DNA from: Cystobacter ferrugineus
GTDB taxonomy: Bacteria; Myxococcota; Myxococcia; Myxococcales; Myxococcaceae
Assembly (NCBI RefSeq): GCF_001887355.1
Contig: NZ_MPIN01000002.1
Location: forward strand, 1,083,067 to 1,147,066
Direction of reading: 5' to 3'
DNA: 64,000 nt
Below, piece after piece: positions 25,371-33,506 of this stretch. Positions within the stretch are counted from its first letter, which is position 1, and every line of letters starts with the position of its first letter. Below the pieces are notes generated by a model. It saw nothing but the letters and a program-made list of their open reading frames with translations, did not search any database and was not told the DNA's origin. A program made the translations under genes and the position numbers.

Positions 25371-25994
25371 GTGAACTATCACCTGCGTACCCAGGCCGAA
25401 CTCGACGCCTCGCTCGACAAGGCGCTCGCCGCCGCTCCCCATGATGTCACCCGGAGTGGCTCCTGGCTGCTCGTCTACGGCTCCATGCTGAAGGAGCCGC
25501 CCTTCTCGCCCGAGGAGCGGCGGCCCGCGACCCTCGAGGGCTGGGAGCGGGTCTTCTGCCTCGCCGACCCGAAGATGCGCGGCACCGAGCGGCATCCCGG
25601 GCTCTGTCTGGGACTCGTCCGGGGACACCGCTGCCGTGGACTGGCCTACCGGCTCTCCGCGGGCACCGTGCGAGAGGCGCTGCGGCGTGTCTGGGAGCGC
25701 GAGATGCTGTTGCCCTTCTACGTGCCCTGCTGGCTCCAGGCCCAGACGCCGCGTGGCGTCATCACCGCGCTGACGTTCTGTACCGACCCCGACAGTCCGC
25801 TGTACGAGCCGTCCCTGAGCGAGCCGGCGATGCTCGAGCGCCTCGCCCTGTGCGAGGGCGAGAACGGCTCGAACGCCGAGTACCTCGACACGACCGCGCG
25901 GCAGCTCGCGGAGGTGGGCCTTCCCGACACGGGCCTGGACCAGCTCTCCGAGCGCGTTCGCGCCATGCGCGCCGCTCGCCGCGAGCACGGGTAG
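25371..25994 (+). CDS. ChaC-like gamma-glutamylcyclotransferase
   Basis: This 207-residue protein shows the gamma-glutamylcyclotransferase fold: the substrate loop LLVYGSM near residues 35-41, RRPATLEGWERVFC, GLCLGLV and CRGLAYRL, with the catalytic acid expected in the strand after the loop of LWEREM. The ChaC group splits glutathione to 5-oxoproline and Cys-Gly. The GTG at 25371 follows GAGGG with eight bases spacing. Upstream in-frame sequence is antisense to the TIGR02587 gene and is not coding. A 230-base gap upstream holds its promoter but nothing recognisable. Confidence 0.72.
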   Translation: MNYHLRTQAELDASLDKALAAAPHDVTRSGSWLLVYGSMLKEPPFSPEERRPATLEGWERVFCLADPKMRGTERHPGLCLGLVRGHRCRGLAYRLSAGTVREALRRVWEREMLLPFYVPCWLQAQTPRGVITALTFCTDPDSPLYEPSLSEPAMLERLALCEGENGSNAEYLDTTARQLAEVGLPDTGLDQLSERVRAMRAARREHG

Positions 25995-26012
25995 GGGCGG
26001 CGCCTGGCGTGC

Positions 26013-26492
26013 CTAACCCATCGCCGCCGTCAGCCGGTGGCCCGCCGACGCGACGAGCGCGTCCTCCAGGAAGCCCGCGAGGATGTTGGGGATGTGCAGC
26101 TTGCGGGTCGCGAATTCGCGCAGCGAGTAGAGCGCGAACGAGGTGACCAACGCGGCCGCCGCGCCCACCACGGCGAACCCCAGCATGGGCCGCTCCTTCT
26201 GCCGGGCCACGGCCGCTCCCACCAGGGCTCCGGAGGCCAGCCGCATGAGGAGCACCGGCGGCACGACGCGCGAGGGCATCCCGGGCAGCTTGTCCAGCAC
26301 CAGCTCGCCCAGCGCGAGCACCGGCAGCACGCGCGCCGTCGTCGACGACGCGAGGAACTGCTCCACCGGATTCGCCTTCGAGCTCGCTCCCTCTTCGGCC
26401 AGGTGCTGGCTCAGGAAGGCCGGAGCACTCAGCGCCCTCATCCCCGCCATCGCCCCCATCCCCACCGCGGTCATCATGTCGCTTCGATTCAT
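26013..26492 (-). CDS. DUF4126-family membrane protein
   Basis: This 159-residue protein has three or four hydrophobic segments. The recognisable parts are MGAMAGMRALSAPAFLSQHLA at the N-terminus, VLPVLALGELVLDKLPGMPSR in the middle, and ALYSLREFATRKLHIPN near the end. The Gly-Met-Arg-Ala start and the LGELVLDKLP segment fit DUF4126, a family of small membrane proteins of unknown function. Start 26492 follows GAGGGTGG. It is the last gene of a minus-strand series starting at the SIR2 gene, but 113 bases separate it from its neighbour. Confidence 0.68.
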   Translation of the reverse strand: MNRSDMMTAVGMGAMAGMRALSAPAFLSQHLAEEGASSKANPVEQFLASSTTARVLPVLALGELVLDKLPGMPSRVVPPVLLMRLASGALVGAAVARQKERPMLGFAVVGAAAALVTSFALYSLREFATRKLHIPNILAGFLEDALVASAGHRLTAAMG

Positions 26493-26605
26493 GTGTCCAC
26501 CCTCGTGGCTGCGACCACTTCGCCTGTCTGCGAGGATGGGGATGCCGTCGGGAAGCGACCATTCCCCACACGGGGGTTGCCTGCTCGGCTGCCGCTCCCC
26601 GCGCG

Positions 26606-27334
26606 TCAGGGCCCGAGGGAGCGCGGAAGGGGATCTGGCTTCTTCACGGGGATGTAGCATTTGCCCTGGTACTCGGCCGTGCTGCGGGGGCAGGGAGCCT
26701 TCTTCGTGTGTTCAATCCAGCAGCCGCCCCGGATTTCCACCTCCGTTTCTTCGAAGCATGGAGGCTTTCGCTGTTCCTTGAAGGGCTTCTCCGGCATCGG
26801 GTAGGAGGCAATGGGAGAGGCGAGATCTGGTCCGTCGGAGAAGAAGACGGGATCCTCGCCCGCGGTTCGCGTCCGCGTCTCTTCGAGCACGTGCGGCCAG
26901 GGGGAGAGCGCGAGTCCCGCCACCATCGCCGCCGCGGTCCCCGCGAGTCCCCAGCGGAGCACCTGTCTCCAGAGGTGCGAGGGGACGCGGGCGAAGTGGG
27001 CGCGCGCGTCCTTGCGGTTCTCGACGTGCGCGGTGGCGCCCGCGAGCCGGATGAGCAGCAGCGTCAAGTCGTGCAGGGAGGCGCGTCCCTGGGGGGACTG
27101 CTCGACGTGCACGGCCTGGTAGGGCGGGTGGAGGGAGCCCTCGGCCCGGACGCTCCAGGCGCTTCGCGGGGCTCCGTCCGCGTTCGCGCCCGGGAGCACC
27201 ACCAGTGCCGGGGCGCCCGTCTCGACATGGTGCGCCTCGTGGATGGAGCCCTCGTCCGGGTCGGTGCCCCGGTAGCGCTTGCCCAGCCGGTACGGCCCGA
27301 TCCTGTCGCCCTTCTTGCCTGGGGTGCGGCTCAT
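26606..27334 (-). CDS. Membrane protein with kinase N-lobe remnant and Cys-rich tail
   Basis: This 242-residue protein is unusual. The N-terminus KGDRIGPYRLGKRYRG followed by SIHEAHHVETGAPALVVL looks like the ATP-lobe of a Hanks Ser/Thr kinase. However, the Gly-rich loop is altered and the catalytic loop, DFG and activation segment are absent. A single membrane helix (LRWGLAGTAAAMVAGLALSPW, about 130-150) leads to an outside tail with cysteines in PPCFEE, GGCWIEH, APCPRS and GKCYIPVKKP. From memory, myxobacterial kinases often carry a similar tail. It may be a decayed kinase kept for its tail, or a non-catalytic scaffold. Confidence 0.6.
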   Translation of the reverse strand: MSRTPGKKGDRIGPYRLGKRYRGTDPDEGSIHEAHHVETGAPALVVLPGANADGAPRSAWSVRAEGSLHPPYQAVHVEQSPQGRASLHDLTLLLIRLAGATAHVENRKDARAHFARVPSHLWRQVLRWGLAGTAAAMVAGLALSPWPHVLEETRTRTAGEDPVFFSDGPDLASPIASYPMPEKPFKEQRKPPCFEETEVEIRGGCWIEHTKKAPCPRSTAEYQGKCYIPVKKPDPLPRSLGP

Positions 27335-27400
27335 GTCCGTGCCTCCCGTCGTCGGGGCCTTCCTACCTGGAATGTCGGACGCCTGTACAGACGTTGGAAG

Positions 27401-28465
27401 TCAGGGCGGCACGTCCCGGCCCTCGCCGAAGCCGAGCACCCACCACTTCGGGGCGTCCGCGCCCCGCTCCACCAGTGCCCCCGCCAGGTCCCACAAGGGC
27501 TCCGTCTCGCCATCGTCCGCGAGCCGGAAGGTCCCGTAGTGCATGGGCACGCTGTGGCGCGCGCCCAGGTCCACGCTGGCCTGCACGGCCTCGCGCGGGG
27601 AGATGTGCACCGGTGACATGAATCCCTCGGGCTTGTAGGCCCCGATGGGCAGCACCGCCAGCCGCATCGGCCCGTAGCGCTCCCGGGCCTCGGCGAACTG
27701 CCGGCCCCAGCCCGTGTCCCCCGCGAAGTACGTCGCTCCGTGCGGCCCCCGGAAGACGTAGCCCGTCCACAGCGTGCCCCCGCTGTCGGTCATGCCCCGG
27801 TTGGCGAAGTGCTGGGTGCGCGCGCTCACCAGCGTCACCTCGGGGGTGAGCGGGAACTCCTGCCACCAGTCCACCTCGGTCACATGGCGCAGGCCCTCGC
27901 CCTCGAGCAACGCCCCGTTGCCCAGTCCCGCGAACAGGCGCATCGCGGGGAACTTCTCCTGGAGCCGCCGCAGCGTGGCCACGTCCATGTGGTCATAGTG
28001 GTTGTGGCTGAGCACCACCGCGTCGATGGGCGGCAGGTCCTCGAAGCGGATGCCCGGCGGACGCACGCGCTTGGGTCCCGCGAAGGACACCGGGCTGCAC
28101 CGCTCGCTGTAGATGGGATCCGTGAGGATGTTGAGCCCGTCGAGCTGCAAGAGCACCGTGGCGTGGTTGATGAACGTCACGCGCAGGGCGCCACGGCCCA
28201 CGCGCTCGGGGGGAGGCGGGCCGTGCGGCACGTCGTGCCAGTCCTTCCACGGGCCGGGCCGGCGCGTCCGCATCCAATCGAAGAAGCCCATCCGCTGCTC
28301 GCGGGGCTCCAGGTTGAAGAAGCGCCGGCCATCGAAGTGATCGCTCGGGGCGCCCTTCCAGGTGGGCGCGGCGAAGACGCAGCCACTCGCGCCCATCGCC
28401 ATCCCCAGCATGAGCACTCCGAGGCCAAGGCGCGACAGGACACGGGGCGGGGAGAGCGTGCTCAT
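27401..28465 (-). CDS. Metallo-beta-lactamase-fold hydrolase lipoprotein (NAPE-PLD/UlaG-like)
   Basis: This 354-residue protein has an N-terminal lipoprotein-like signal (GLGVLMLGMAMGASGCVFA, Cys near residue 29). A metallo-beta-lactamase core follows with INHATVLLQ, LTDPIYSERCSPV, the zinc motif LSHNHYDHMD, the aspartate strand FAGDTGWG and a final histidine in SVPMHYGTF. The layout matches N-acyl-phosphatidylethanolamine phospholipase D-like and UlaG-like enzymes, which hydrolyse phosphodiester or lactone bonds. It overlaps the preceding small gene (ATGA), so the two are translationally coupled. Activity on a periplasmic or membrane lipid is a reasonable guess. Confidence 0.82.
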   Translation of the reverse strand: MSTLSPPRVLSRLGLGVLMLGMAMGASGCVFAAPTWKGAPSDHFDGRRFFNLEPREQRMGFFDWMRTRRPGPWKDWHDVPHGPPPPERVGRGALRVTFINHATVLLQLDGLNILTDPIYSERCSPVSFAGPKRVRPPGIRFEDLPPIDAVVLSHNHYDHMDVATLRRLQEKFPAMRLFAGLGNGALLEGEGLRHVTEVDWWQEFPLTPEVTLVSARTQHFANRGMTDSGGTLWTGYVFRGPHGATYFAGDTGWGRQFAEARERYGPMRLAVLPIGAYKPEGFMSPVHISPREAVQASVDLGARHSVPMHYGTFRLADDGETEPLWDLAGALVERGADAPKWWVLGFGEGRDVPP

Positions 28466-28665
28466 TGCTCCTTCTGGGCTCCAGGCGGAGTTGGCGCCTC
28501 TGGGGTCGACGACTGCTTCGCCTGTCGATTCAACCTCTCCTCTTCGCGGGCCTTCTGGGCGATCGCCTTGACCTGGGCTCGGGCCGCCGCTCGTCCGTAC
28601 AGTGAGGAGTCACCCACCGTCACCACCGTGATTCCATCAATTTCGACCCGTTGGACCTTCTTCAT
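28462..28665 (-). CDS. Small charged protein of unknown function
   Basis: This 67-residue protein starts MKKVQRVEIDGITVVTVGDSS, a beta-hairpin-like segment. A helix rich in Arg, Ala, Gln and Glu (AAARAQVKAIAQKAREEERL) and a disordered Pro/Thr tail follow. No family is recognised. The ATG at 28665 follows GAGGTGG, while the longer frame to 28746 lacks a good ribosome binding site. Its stop overlaps the metallo-hydrolase start, and it begins 81 bases after the SIR2-GAF stop on the same strand. It could be a small accessory protein of either neighbour. Confidence 0.5.
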   Translation of the reverse strand: MKKVQRVEIDGITVVTVGDSSLYGRAAARAQVKAIAQKAREEERLNRQAKQSSTPEAPTPPGAQKEQ

Positions 28666-28746
28666 GGCCACCTCTCCATCACTTGGGTACATCTTCTCAT
28701 GGGTCTGTCCATCGTCCACCTCCTCCCTCCAAGGGAAGGCCTCCAT

Positions 28747-30288
28747 CTAGATGGGGGCGTATTTCAAGACCTCGGTGAATGTGTTGCGGAGCAATGTCTC
28801 CAATTGGTCGTAGTCCTGGGTGTCGAGCCCTGCCCAAAAGGGTTTGAGTCGATTCGATGTGAGATAGACGACCCCGATGGGAACCCAGTTGAACGAGTCA
28901 TAGATGGGCACACAAATCATGGAGGAGAAGAGCTGCTCGTGCGTCCATGACGCCAGCATGGATGCCGTGAAGTTGGCATGCAGCCGGGGGTCCCGGGACA
29001 CTTCGAGTGTCGCTCCGCGGAGAAAAGCGAGACCAGAGGCTCCTTGCGCTTTCTCCATCGAGGCGACGCTTAGTTGTCGTGTTCGCGCATAGGGTTCGTC
29101 GATGATGTCGCCCGCGCCGTCTCCACCGCGATAGCGGAAACCCAACTGGATGAGCGCACCCGCCGCCGGGATGAAGCCTCCGATATGGAGCTCCTCCTCC
29201 TGCAGGACAGCGAACCGCCGCTTCAAGAAGGAGTGCATTCCCTTGAGCACGCTGATGGCACTGCGTTGAACTTCCTCGCGGTAGAGATCCTTGAACACCG
29301 GAGAGGCAGCGCGCAGGAACGTTTCTCCCTTTTCCGCCCATGTTCCCCCATTGGAACCCAGCCGGATCTGCCGCAGGTAGAAGGGCACCAGTTCGTGGCT
29401 CTCGACGTTGAGCACGTGCATCTGCCAGGACGCCCAGAAGTCTTCCTGGTGCCGCCGCACGAAGTTGCGCGCCAGCCGCTCCATGAGTTCCGCACCGGGT
29501 GATGCGGGATTGTTCGACAGCAGCGCGTAGACGCGCGCCACGGGCTGGTGGCGTTGGGCCCTCTTCACGCGCTCCAGCAACAACCCACGCAGCCGGGGAT
29601 CGGCCAGACTCAAACCGACCATCAATACGGTCTTCTTCTCTTCCGTGAAGAGATCGTCGAGCTTGCGGCTCGCCCAGTCGCCCCGCGCCTCGTGGTAGTC
29701 CTTCTCCGAGAGGACCACCGTGCCCGACGGTGTCTTCCCTGGAGCCGGGGGAAGGTAGCCGTGAAGGTGCACGACGTGTGGCTCCGCGGGCCGCTCCCCG
29801 GTCACGATGACCTCGGGCGCCTTTCCCAGCAGGCGCTCCGCCGCGCGCTCCAGCAGATCATCGAAGTTGAAGGTATAGAGGCCGTGCAGTCGCCTCCCGG
29901 GTGTGTCCATCGAGGCGGTCAGGATGGCGGCCAGTTCCAGGTGGATGCTGCTCACGTCCTTGGGGACGCCCCGGTACAGCGCGCCGCGGAGCATGTCGAG
30001 GTAACGCTCCGCGGGCAGCTTGTCGCGAACGACATCCACCACGGCTTCCCGGCCGAAGTTGTCCACGAAGATCCGGGCGGCCACGTCCAGATCGTCAGGT
30101 TGGAACTCGAGGTCGCTGTGCTCCTGGGCCAGGAAGGAACTCAACAGCCGGCGGTTCAACTCGTTCCAGGACGGCAATCCCGACGCGATGGACGCGCCCG
30201 CGCCCACGAGGAACTCCAAGGAGCCCTCCTGGAAGCTCCGCTGGAGGTTGGCAACGAAATCACCCGCCGACAGCCTGCTCGTGCTCAT
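28747..30288 (-). CDS. SIR2-like NADase domain fused to a GAF-like domain
   Basis: This protein has 513 residues. Residues 20-260 form a SIR2_2-type domain: FLVGAGASIASGLPSWNEL (GAGAS at 29-33), the nicotinamide-ribose motif TFNFDDLLE (Asn141, Asp143), HVVHLHG with the likely catalytic His176, and VLSEKDYHE. The C-terminal part (about 340-513) looks like a GAF domain, with LAFLRGATLEV, SSMICVPIYDS and WVPIGVVYLTSN. Bacterial SIR2_2 proteins are often NAD-depleting antiphage effectors switched on by a sensor domain. Here the GAF part is the likely sensor. No signal peptide. The gene is near a split OLD-type ATPase pair, which fits a defence neighbourhood. Defence function is inference. Confidence 0.75.
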   Translation of the reverse strand: MSTSRLSAGDFVANLQRSFQEGSLEFLVGAGASIASGLPSWNELNRRLLSSFLAQEHSDLEFQPDDLDVAARIFVDNFGREAVVDVVRDKLPAERYLDMLRGALYRGVPKDVSSIHLELAAILTASMDTPGRRLHGLYTFNFDDLLERAAERLLGKAPEVIVTGERPAEPHVVHLHGYLPPAPGKTPSGTVVLSEKDYHEARGDWASRKLDDLFTEEKKTVLMVGLSLADPRLRGLLLERVKRAQRHQPVARVYALLSNNPASPGAELMERLARNFVRRHQEDFWASWQMHVLNVESHELVPFYLRQIRLGSNGGTWAEKGETFLRAASPVFKDLYREEVQRSAISVLKGMHSFLKRRFAVLQEEELHIGGFIPAAGALIQLGFRYRGGDGAGDIIDEPYARTRQLSVASMEKAQGASGLAFLRGATLEVSRDPRLHANFTASMLASWTHEQLFSSMICVPIYDSFNWVPIGVVYLTSNRLKPFWAGLDTQDYDQLETLLRNTFTEVLKYAPI

Positions 30289-30557
30289 GGAGCCCCTCTC
30301 TCCCCGTACCCGCCGTTGTTCCCCACACGCACGACCTTACGAACAGGGTCTGACACATCTACCGGAAAAGTCACGAAGGAAGGTGCGCCGCGTCATCGAC
30401 GCCTCGTGCTCCCACGGCAGGGGAGCGGGCAGCCGCCCGCCGTTCATTCAGGTACAATCACTTCCCCTGGCCCGTACGAGTGGGCTTCAACCACTTGTTC
30501 ACAGTGGGGTCGGATCTTCCGTGCGCGACGCTCCGGCCGTACCCACGGACAACAGAC
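30289..30557. other. Intergenic region between SIR2-GAF and DUF2804 genes
   Basis: The two genes diverge, so this region must contain both promoters. On the plus strand TACAAT (about 30452-30457) could serve as a -10 element but there is no good -35. No reading frame looks coding. A hairpin touching the DUF2804 ribosome binding site is listed separately. Confidence 0.4.
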
Positions 30558-30579
30558 GGTGGGCGGGCACCGCCCCACC
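30558..30579 (+). promoter_or_regulatory. Hairpin directly upstream of the DUF2804 ribosome binding site
   Basis: GGTGGGCGG (30558-30566) pairs with CCGCCCCACC (30570-30579), with one bulged base and a three-base loop. The ribosome binding site TTGGAG starts at the next base and the ATG is at 30591. Such a stem could hide or expose the binding site, or protect the 5' end of the transcript. Confidence 0.35.
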
Positions 30580-30590
30580 TTGGAGCCGAT

Positions 30591-31658
30591 ATGACCCCGG
30601 AGAGAGAACTCACGCTGATGTTGGCGCCGGCCTCCGTGGCCACGGCGTCGGGTGAACCCCGATTCGGCACCTACCATGGCGAGCTGCCCGAGGTGGATCT
30701 GCAGAAGCTCTCCGGCCGGTGGGCCCCGTCGGCGGCGAAGGATCGCCTGCTCAAGCGCAAGCGCTGGCACTACACCCTGGCGGCCACGCGCGAGGTGCTG
30801 GCGCTCTTCGCGGTGGTGGACGTGGGCTACTCGGCCAATGCCTTCGCGGTGGCGATGGACTTGAAGGAGCGGCGGGTGCTCTGCGACGTGAGCTTCCTGG
30901 GCGCACCGGGTCCGCTGGCCGAGGTGGGCAACCGGCCCGGAGCGGGACTGTCCGTGTCGTTCCGCACGCTGGGCGGACGGATGACGGCGCAGCGCGGCGC
31001 GGAGGACGAGCGCTATCGGCTGCGCGTGGACGTGAGCCGCTTGCGCACCGGCAGCCTCCAGACCTTCCAGTGGGATGGGAGCCTGTTGGTGGCCGGGGGA
31101 GCTCCGGCGCTGTCGGTGATTGCTCCGGTGGAAGGGGACGGCTTCGTCAACGTCACCCAGAAGCGCAGCGGGATGCTGGCCTTCGGCACGCTCGAGGCGG
31201 GGGGCAAGCGCTTCCAGCTCGACGGGGGCGTGGGGGGCACGGACTACACCCAGGGCTATCTCGCGCGGCACACCGCGTGGCGCTGGGCCTTCGTGGCGGG
31301 ACGGCTCGCGGATGGCACCCCCGTGGGCCTCAACCTCGTCGAGGGCTTCAACGTGAGCTCCCACACCAACGAGAACGCCTTGTGGCTGGGCAACCGGCTC
31401 ATCCCCCTGGGCCGCGCGAGCTTCGAGTACGACCGTCAGGAGTTGATGAAGCCGTGGCGGTTGCGCACGGACGACGGGGTGGTGGACCTGAGCTTCCAAC
31501 CCCTGCACGTCCACCGCGAGGACCATGACTTCAAGGTGGTGGTGAGCCACTTCGCCCAGCCCCTGGGGCTCTTCGAGGGCACGGTGCGCGTGGACGGTCA
31601 CACGCATGTGCTGTCCGCGGTGCCCGGCGTCACCGAGGACCAGGACATGCTCTGGTGA
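30591..31658 (+). CDS. DUF2804-family protein
   Basis: This 355-residue soluble protein carries the DUF2804 pattern: KRKRWHYTLAATREVLALFAVVDVGYSANAFA in the first third (strand-rich), GGVGGTDYTQGYLARHTAWRWAF in the middle, and FNVSSHTNENALWLG and FEYDRQELMKPWRLRTDDG near the end. The family is common in actinobacteria and myxobacteria and has no known activity. The fold is predicted to be all-beta, like hydroxyneurosporene synthase or lipocalin-like proteins. ATG 30591 follows TTGGAG. Followed after 73 bases by the zinc-ribbon membrane protein gene. Confidence 0.72.
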   Translation: MTPERELTLMLAPASVATASGEPRFGTYHGELPEVDLQKLSGRWAPSAAKDRLLKRKRWHYTLAATREVLALFAVVDVGYSANAFAVAMDLKERRVLCDVSFLGAPGPLAEVGNRPGAGLSVSFRTLGGRMTAQRGAEDERYRLRVDVSRLRTGSLQTFQWDGSLLVAGGAPALSVIAPVEGDGFVNVTQKRSGMLAFGTLEAGGKRFQLDGGVGGTDYTQGYLARHTAWRWAFVAGRLADGTPVGLNLVEGFNVSSHTNENALWLGNRLIPLGRASFEYDRQELMKPWRLRTDDGVVDLSFQPLHVHREDHDFKVVVSHFAQPLGLFEGTVRVDGHTHVLSAVPGVTEDQDMLW

Positions 31659-31731
31659 ACAGCCCCGGCGGGGGCGGGTGGCTGCGGTGGGAGTGGGACT
31701 GGCCTATGCTCGGGCCGCGCTCGGGGGCTCC

Positions 31732-32862
31732 ATGCGTTGCTCGAAATGTGGTCATGTCATTGACGACGAGTCGTTGGACTACTGCGCCGAGTGTGGCGAG
31801 CCCCTGAGCATTCAGGCGGACGAGGACGACGAGCGGACCGAGGTCTCCCAATCGCGGTACGCCGCCGAGGACGAGGCGACCGCCGTCACCGACACCGAGG
31901 ACGACAATCCGGATGGCTCCGCGCCGGATTATGAGGAGAGGTCCCGGCCCGCTCCCGCGGACTCCTGGGGGGACCGGCTGTCCCAGGCCGCGGGCGCGCT
32001 GTTCGTCGCCGTGACGCAGGTGGGCGGCACGTTCCAGGGGCTGCTGGATGATCCCCGCTTCCGGGCGCACCTGCCGGGCGGCTCACTGACGTTGGTGGGC
32101 GTGGGGCTCATGGGGCTGGGAGTGGTGCTCTCGGTGGCGCCGCCCATTCCGGGCATCGGGCTGATGGACTCGGGGGTGGTGCTCCTGTGGGGAGCGCTCG
32201 CGGCGGTGAACGAGTGGCGCCAGGTGCACGAGGCGCCCGAGTACCAGGGCCGTCCCGTGCCGCCCCTGCCGCCGGCGCTCGCGAACCTGCCCCGGGAGAC
32301 GGAGCATCCGGCGATTGGCCAGACGTTCGCGCTGCTCATCTGCACGTATGCCCTGTTGATGCTGGGCTACGGGCCCATCTCGTGGGTGTGGATGCTCGCC
32401 GGGGGGCTGCTCGGCTATGACCAGGGCCGGAGGTACTTCGTCCCGCCCGAGGAGGGCCCGCCCGAGGATGAACCGAGGTCCGCGTTGCACCAGTGGGTGG
32501 TGGCGGGCGTGGTGCTCTGCAGCTTCTCGCTCCTGCTGCCGTGGACGCGGGGGGACACGTGGTTGTCGGGCCTGCCGGGAGGAGAGCTGCCGCTGGCGGC
32601 GCTCACCCAGTTCATGTTGTTGCTTCTCGCGTGCTCCGCCGTGAAGCACCGGGGGCTCGGGGGCATGCACCCGCTCTTCCTCACCCTCATGACCGTGTGG
32701 CTCATGCTGTGGTTCTTCTTGATGAAGAACTCCCACAGCCCGGGACCGTGGCTCTTCCTGTTGGGCGTGCTGACGATCGTCATCGTCGTCGCGCGCCACC
32801 TCGTTCCGCAACGCACCCCGGAGGCGAAGGAGTCGGCCTCGGACTTCGACCTCCAGGGCTGA
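31732..32862 (+). CDS. Zinc-ribbon multi-pass membrane protein of unknown function
   Basis: This 376-residue protein begins with a zinc ribbon, MRCSKCGHVIDDESLDYCAECGEPL (split CxxC...CxxC, four cysteines). An acidic disordered stretch (about 28-75) follows, then eight or so hydrophobic segments. Two are notable: LTLVGVGLMGLGVVLSVAPPIPG and LHQWVVAGVVLCSFSLLLPWTRG. The C-terminus is a charged tail. The layout is like many myxobacterial signalling or membrane-organising proteins whose zinc ribbon senses metal or recruits partners. No function can be named. The ATG at 31732 is set by the ribbon. Confidence 0.55.
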   Translation: MRCSKCGHVIDDESLDYCAECGEPLSIQADEDDERTEVSQSRYAAEDEATAVTDTEDDNPDGSAPDYEERSRPAPADSWGDRLSQAAGALFVAVTQVGGTFQGLLDDPRFRAHLPGGSLTLVGVGLMGLGVVLSVAPPIPGIGLMDSGVVLLWGALAAVNEWRQVHEAPEYQGRPVPPLPPALANLPRETEHPAIGQTFALLICTYALLMLGYGPISWVWMLAGGLLGYDQGRRYFVPPEEGPPEDEPRSALHQWVVAGVVLCSFSLLLPWTRGDTWLSGLPGGELPLAALTQFMLLLLACSAVKHRGLGGMHPLFLTLMTVWLMLWFFLMKNSHSPGPWLFLLGVLTIVIVVARHLVPQRTPEAKESASDFDLQG

Positions 32863-32870
32863 GCCTCACC

Positions 32871-33506
32871 TCATGGCGTGGAGAACAGCTTCCGCAGCCA
32901 CGTGAGGAAGCGCTGGGCCAGTGCGTGGTTGGCGTCCAGGTAGCGCCTGGTCACCGCCAGTCCGAGGGGTGTTCCGGGTTCCTGCTGCCAGGCCAACCAT
33001 GTGTGGATGAGCGCCTTGGAGTGGTGGACCTCCTGGAATCGGCGCTCGGCGGCCGGAATCCCGTCGACGGATGCCCGCGCACGAGGGAGCAGGGGATCGC
33101 CATGATGGACGAGGTGTTGGATGAAGTCCTCCAACATTCCGGACAGCCGGTTGTCGGGCATGACCCAGATGCCGAAGCGGGGTAGGCGGCCTTGCGCCGC
33201 GAGGATCGTTCCGTCTTCCGCTGGAGCGGCGGGAAGCCCCGCGTAACCGCTTCTCGCCAGCACGTCGCACACCGAGTGCCACCGGTCCGCGAGATTCGTG
33301 TCGGCGTCGATGACGGTCCCGAGGGTGCGCAACGCCGGGACCCTGAGACGGACACTCAAATCGTCCCGGAGACGCTCGTATCCATCCTTCGCTTCCACCG
33401 TGAACAGGCTCTGGTTGTCCAGTTGGTGGTGGTTGCACAACTGGTAGACGACCTCGCGATCGTCCTTCCCCTCGACCAACAGGACATGCTCTCGGGGCGG
33501 AGGCAT
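32871..33506 (-). CDS. DUF3226/TOPRIM-type protein paired with the AAA ATPase
   Basis: This 211-residue protein has the TOPRIM-like pattern of OLD-family nucleases. HVLLVEGKDDREVVYQL carries the catalytic Glu and two Asp, and GTVIDADTNLADRW carries the D-x-D strand. Then come GIWVMPDNRLSGMLEDFI and a helical C-terminus. This matches DUF3226, a family found next to AAA ATPases. The start overlaps the ATPase stop by one base (TGATG), so the two proteins are made in fixed ratio. A metal-dependent DNase activity is expected by analogy with OLD and GajA. It is separate, where those are fused. Confidence 0.75.
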   Translation of the reverse strand: MPPPREHVLLVEGKDDREVVYQLCNHHQLDNQSLFTVEAKDGYERLRDDLSVRLRVPALRTLGTVIDADTNLADRWHSVCDVLARSGYAGLPAAPAEDGTILAAQGRLPRFGIWVMPDNRLSGMLEDFIQHLVHHGDPLLPRARASVDGIPAAERRFQEVHHSKALIHTWLAWQQEPGTPLGLAVTRRYLDANHALAQRFLTWLRKLFSTP

